Shown: one piece after another, positions 6,195 through 8,256 of the stretch | Numbering within the stretch: position 1 is the stretch's first letter | How the letters are laid out: each line of letters opens with the position of its first letter | Source: an uncultured Eubacteriales bacterium | GTDB taxonomy: Bacteria > Bacillota > Clostridia > Christensenellales > Aristaeellaceae | Length of the DNA stretch: 8,256 nt | Direction of reading: 5' to 3' | Assembly (NCBI GenBank): GCA_900548125.1 | Contig: URJN01000088.1 | Coordinates: 1-8,256 of the forward strand | Program-made: the position numbers and the translations under genes | The notes under the pieces: generated by a model | What the model saw: only the letters and a program-made list of their open reading frames with translations | What the model was told of the DNA's origin: nothing | The model's database searches: none

Positions 6195-7182
6195 TGAATT
6201 CAAGGCGGGAACGGTGCGGAACGTCTATCTCTTTTATGGACCGGAAGCGTATATTCGCAAAAGCGCGCTGGCGACGATGCAGAAAAAATTGCTCATGCCG
6301 GGACTGGAAAGCATGAACTGCACGTTTATGCAGTCGCCGTCGGCACAGCAGATTATTGAAAACTGCGAAACACTGCCGATGATGGGCGATTGGCGTCTGG
6401 TCGTCGTGCAGGGCTTGGAGCTGCTGGAAAGCGGCAAGGTCAAGGATGAAGCGCAGGAGAGCGCGGCACTGTGCGCGTATCTGCCGCGTGTACCGCAGAC
6501 GACCTGCCTGATTTTTGAATGTGAAACGCCGGATAAGCGCAAAAAGCTCTGTCAGACCCTGATGAAGCTGCCGGGCGCGGTATCGTTTGATACGCTCAGT
6601 GATGCGCGGCTGGCACAGTGGATGAACCAGACCCTCAAGCCGCTGGGCAAGAAGATGGATGCGCAGGCATGCGCTCAGCTTGCCTTTACCAGCGGACGCA
6701 ACCTGACGATGCTTCACGGTGAATTGCAGAAGCTCGCGGCATATGCGGGCGACCGAACGGCGATTACACAGGAGGATATCGAGCGGGTTGCGACGCATAC
6801 TGCGGAATGCACCGTCTTTGCCATGGTGGATGCGCTGGTCGATGGACAGGCGCAGCAGGCGTTCTCGCTGCTCTCCGTGCTGCTGGAAAGCGGGGAGCAG
6901 CGGCTGGGCGTGCTTGCGCTCATCACGCGGCAATACAGGCAGATGATGTACGCTAAGGACATGATGGACAGCCGCATGCCGCAGGCACAGATGATGAAGG
7001 CGCTGGGTGTGCCGTCCTTTGCGCTCAATAAGCTCATGCGCAGGGCTGGGCGGCGCACGATGGAGCAGCTGCGCGGGCAGCTGGAGCTTTGCGTGCAGAC
7101 GGATTACGATATCAAGCGCGGCGCGGTGCGGGAGGAAGCCGGACTGGATCGGCTCATGCTTGCGCTGACAGGGAGTATGTAA
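6172..7182 (+). CDS. holA: DNA polymerase III subunit delta
   Basis: Clamp-loader subunit that opens the beta sliding clamp during replication. At 336 residues it has the normal length. The N-terminal AAA+-like domain begins VYLFYGPEAYIRKSAL (18-33), where the family shows a degenerate P-loop that does not bind ATP, and continues with the LVVVQGLELL strand and the TTCLIFECETPDKRKKL segment. A helical middle domain follows (about 145-215), including GRNLTMLHGELQKLAAYAG. The C-terminal collar domain (about 220-336) contains LLESGEQRLGVLALITRQYRQ. It overlaps the lipoprotein gene by 23 nt in another frame; GGTGG (6161-6165), 6 nt upstream, is a modest ribosome site, so coupling to the upstream gene is likely. 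In Bacillus the equivalent gene (yqeN) sits near comEC and rpsT; neither neighbour is seen here. The stop at 7182 runs straight into a terminator zone. Confidence 0.92.
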   Translation: MDQWAFFDEFKAGTVRNVYLFYGPEAYIRKSALATMQKKLLMPGLESMNCTFMQSPSAQQIIENCETLPMMGDWRLVVVQGLELLESGKVKDEAQESAALCAYLPRVPQTTCLIFECETPDKRKKLCQTLMKLPGAVSFDTLSDARLAQWMNQTLKPLGKKMDAQACAQLAFTSGRNLTMLHGELQKLAAYAGDRTAITQEDIERVATHTAECTVFAMVDALVDGQAQQAFSLLSVLLESGEQRLGVLALITRQYRQMMYAKDMMDSRMPQAQMMKALGVPSFALNKLMRRAGRRTMEQLRGQLELCVQTDYDIKRGAVREEAGLDRLMLALTGSM

Positions 7183-7210
7183 AAAAAGCCCGCTCGAAAT
7201 GCCGCGGGGC
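7181..7210 (-). terminator. Minus-strand intrinsic terminator abutting the holA stop
   Basis: GCCCGC (7188-7193) pairs with GC plus GGGC (7204-7205 and 7207-7210) with one bulged G at 7206 and a 10-nt loop. Read on the minus strand it is followed by seven T (7187-7181), the form of an intrinsic terminator for transcripts coming from the CAP gene side. On the plus strand there is no T run after it. Confidence 0.55.
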
Positions 7211-7263
7211 AAAACGAATCCGTGAAGAAAAAAGCGTGCTTCTGCGCGCAAAAGAATCGGACG

Positions 7264-7307
7264 AAAAAATCCCTCTCCGCATAGGTTGGTGCGGGAGGGA
7301 TTTTTTT
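7264..7307. terminator. Strong bidirectional intrinsic terminator
   Basis: A long hairpin: AAAAAATCCCTC (7264-7275), bulged T7276, CCGC (7277-7280), 10-nt loop, GCGG (7291-7294), GAGGGATTTTTT (7295-7306). The stem has about 16 pairs, flanked by an A run on the left and a T run on the right, so it can end transcription in both directions. It closes the response-regulator to holA operon and also stops the converging CAP gene. Confidence 0.85.
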
Positions 7308-7308
7308 C

Positions 7309-7506
7309 ATGATGAATGAGAAACGCTGCAAAGCTCCAATATATGAGCCGGAAAAGAACGTGGTCTTTCACGCGGCTCTGCGTCCGCTGGAGGCAGCTGC
7401 TCTGCCCGCGAAGCCGCCGCAGATGCGCGGGTCGCTGCATCAGGCGAAAGAGCTGTGGCGGCGCGTGGAGCAGGGCGATTACCGGCAGAAAATCTGGGTC
7501 AGGTAA
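7309..7506 (+). CDS. Doubtful small ORF, 65 residues, unrecognised
   Basis: I do not recognise this product. It is hydrophilic, with basic and acidic residues mixed, a Pro/Ala/Leu-rich middle (PLEAAALPAKPPQ) and a C-terminal QAKELWRRVEQGDYRQKIWVR-like amphipathic end; there is no signal peptide or membrane helix. For it: codon use is biased to G/C at third positions as in the real genes, and GGGAGGGA (7293-7300) lies 8 nt before the ATG at 7309. Against it: that site is the right arm of the terminator hairpin, there is no room for a promoter between hairpin and start, and the last 28 nt overlap the CAP gene tail to tail. It would be made only from readthrough transcripts. It may be chance openness in GC-rich DNA. 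A second ATG follows at 7312. Confidence 0.33.
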   Translation: MMNEKRCKAPIYEPEKNVVFHAALRPLEAAALPAKPPQMRGSLHQAKELWRRVEQGDYRQKIWVR

Positions 7507-7991
7507 ACATAGCCGTTTGCGTCCAGCGCAATGCCGACGCCGAATCTCGTGTAGCTTGTGGTCAGGATGTTGCGGCGATGTCCCGGGGAAGAGATGAGCG
7601 CCGCCTGCGCCTTTTCAACGGTTGCGTGGTGGGCGATATTTTCCCCCGCGGCTGTGTATGAATACCCCATTTTTGTGAGCATACTGCGCACATCGCCGTA
7701 GGTTGGAGAGGTATGAGCGAAGTATTTGTTGTCGCGCATGTCCTCGGATTTGAGCCTTGCGATGCGGCAAAGCTCGCTGTCCAGCGTCAAAGGGGCAAGA
7801 GAATAATTTGACCGGTCTAAATTCACAAGATTTCCTGCGCTCTGCTCTTGCATAGATACAGAAGCTGTTGTATAATGTGCCTCGAATGAATTTGCCGCCT
7901 TAACCCCGGACGCCGAAGGACAGGCGAAAAGGGCAAATGCCGCAAAAACGGTTACAATTGTTTTGAAGGGTGTTTTCAAGCGTTTGGTCAT
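7479..7991 (-). CDS. Secreted CAP-domain (SCP/YkwD-type) protein
   Basis: A 170-residue exported protein of the CAP superfamily. Start chosen at 7991: AAGGAG stands 9 nt upstream and MTKRLKTPFK begins a standard Sec signal; an in-frame ATG 24 codons further up has no signal logic. The signal peptide runs to about residue 32 (VKA, then ANS). LFAC at 21-24 resembles a lipobox, but F at the -2 position makes it doubtful. The CAP domain spans about 54-170 and has YFAHTSPTYGD at 90-100 (H93), GENIA at 116-120 (E117), SPGHRRNIL at 135-143 (H138), GVGIA at 151-155 and a closing YVYLTQIF strand. These are the conserved His/Glu positions of bacterial YkwD-like proteins, whose biochemical role is mostly unknown (wall or spore-coat associated in some species). 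It faces its neighbour holA tail to tail and is divergent from the zinc-ribbon gene. Confidence 0.9.
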   Translation of the reverse strand: MTKRLKTPFKTIVTVFAAFALFACPSASGVKAANSFEAHYTTASVSMQEQSAGNLVNLDRSNYSLAPLTLDSELCRIARLKSEDMRDNKYFAHTSPTYGDVRSMLTKMGYSYTAAGENIAHHATVEKAQAALISSPGHRRNILTTSYTRFGVGIALDANGYVYLTQIFCR

Positions 7992-8023
7992 GGGTGTGTT
8001 CTCCTTATGATATGGGGGCGCGC

Positions 8024-8053
8024 CGTGGACAGTGTATCGCAGAAAAGAACCTT
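8024..8053 (-). promoter_or_regulatory. Weak candidate promoter for the CAP gene
   Basis: On the minus strand TTGCGC (near 8048-8053) is followed after about 18 nt by TACACT (near 8024-8029), each only a partial match to the consensus. It is the best pair I find upstream of the CAP start, but could be chance. Confidence 0.25.
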
Positions 8054-8065
8054 TGCGCAACAAAA

Positions 8066-8094
8066 TTGGCAGGCGGCTGCCATGGAAATAATAT
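8066..8094 (+). promoter_or_regulatory. Predicted sigma-A type promoter for the zinc-ribbon gene
   Basis: TTGGCA (8066-8071, 5 of 6 matches to the -35 consensus) and TAATAT (8089-8094, 4 of 6 matches) are 17 nt apart, in the only A/T-rich patch of the divergent region. An inverted repeat TGGCAG-GCGG-CTGCCA (8067-8082) covers the end of the -35 box and most of the spacer and could be an operator. Confidence 0.5.
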
Positions 8095-8116
8095 ACGTAA
8101 TCAGGAGGTCGAGCCT

Positions 8117-8256
8117 ATGGGCTTCATCAAATGTCCGCGCTGTGAACTGAATTATATTCGCGAAGAGGAGCAGTATTGCCCCGTCTGCAAGCGTGAAATG
8201 AAGGGCGAATCGCACGACGATCCGTTTGAGCTTTGCTCGATTTGCAATGAGAATCC
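8117..8256 (+). CDS. N-terminus of a zinc-ribbon protein, truncated by the window edge
   Basis: Only 46 codons are visible. AGGAGG (8103-8108) lies 8 nt before the ATG, an ideal ribosome site. The visible sequence holds three Cys pairs: CPRC at 6-9, CPVC at 21-24 and CSIC at 41-44, the first two forming a complete four-Cys zinc ribbon around an ELNYIREEEQY segment, the third opening a probable second ribbon. There is an acidic linker (GESHDDPFEL) between them. The product is probably cytoplasmic, and the rest of the protein, which would reveal its role, lies outside the window. I do not assign a function: such N-terminal ribbons occur on nucleic-acid-binding and regulatory proteins of many kinds. 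Confidence 0.8.
   Translation, partial: MGFIKCPRCELNYIREEEQYCPVCKREMKGESHDDPFELCSICNEN

Noticed and set aside
6037..7440. Minus-strand open frame of 467 codons opposite holA
   Set aside because: Long but composed of Arg/His/Leu-rich antisense translation; it crosses the terminator hairpins and the clear holA gene.
7992..8063. 24-residue N-terminal extension of the CAP protein starting at 8063
   Set aside because: The extension precedes a complete signal peptide, has no ribosome site, and AAGGAG before the ATG at 7991 decides for the shorter form.
7988..8215. Minus-strand 75-codon open frame across the divergent promoter region
   Set aside because: It covers both predicted promoters and the start of the zinc-ribbon gene and has no ribosome site or motif; probably chance.
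1..8256. Search for CRISPR repeats, transposase genes, tRNA, rRNA or attachment sites
   Set aside because: I saw no spaced identical repeats, no terminal inverted repeats with a transposase, and no cloverleaf or rRNA-like segments.

Overview
The window looks like chromosomal DNA from a GC-rich, low-GC-phylum-type Gram-positive (Firmicutes, probably a clostridial lineage). Several things point that way: strong AGGAGG-type ribosome binding sites, frequent TTG starts, a D-Ala-D-Ala carboxypeptidase with a Sec signal, GerMN-domain exported proteins, a YkwD-type CAP protein and a clostridial style OmpR/WalR-like response regulator. Nothing in the window indicates a mobile element, CRISPR array, tRNA or rRNA. 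Genus-level placement is not possible from what I can see.

Layout. (1) 1-1263, minus: a serine-type D-alanyl-D-alanine carboxypeptidase (DacA/DacF family, penicillin-binding-protein-5 type), cut by the left edge. (2) 1264-1540: a divergent intergenic region with a plausible promoter in each direction and an inverted repeat over the dacA-side promoter. (3) 1541-7182, plus: five closely packed genes, probably one operon: OmpR-family response regulator, membrane histidine kinase, exported GerMN protein with an extra C-terminal domain, GerMN lipoprotein with three GerMN-like units, and the DNA polymerase III delta subunit (holA), whose start overlaps the lipoprotein gene. (4) 7181-7307: hairpins that terminate transcription, one bidirectional and one facing the minus strand. 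(5) 7309-7506, plus: a doubtful 65-residue ORF whose apparent ribosome binding site lies inside the terminator hairpin. (6) 7479-7991, minus: a secreted CAP (SCP/YkwD) protein. (7) 7992-8116: a second divergent promoter region. (8) 8117 to the right edge, plus: the start of a zinc-ribbon protein.

How the genes may work together. The most interesting unit is response regulator - kinase - GerMN exported protein - GerMN lipoprotein, divergent from a peptidoglycan carboxypeptidase. It has the same order and domain logic as actinobacterial mtrA-mtrB-lpqB, where the LpqB lipoprotein carries a GerMN domain and works with the MtrB kinase; it also sits where walR-walK is followed by yycH-yycI in Bacilli. 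I infer that the two GerMN proteins are extracytoplasmic partners of the kinase in an envelope-sensing circuit that may include the divergent dacA. holA appears to be a replication gene that rides on this operon.
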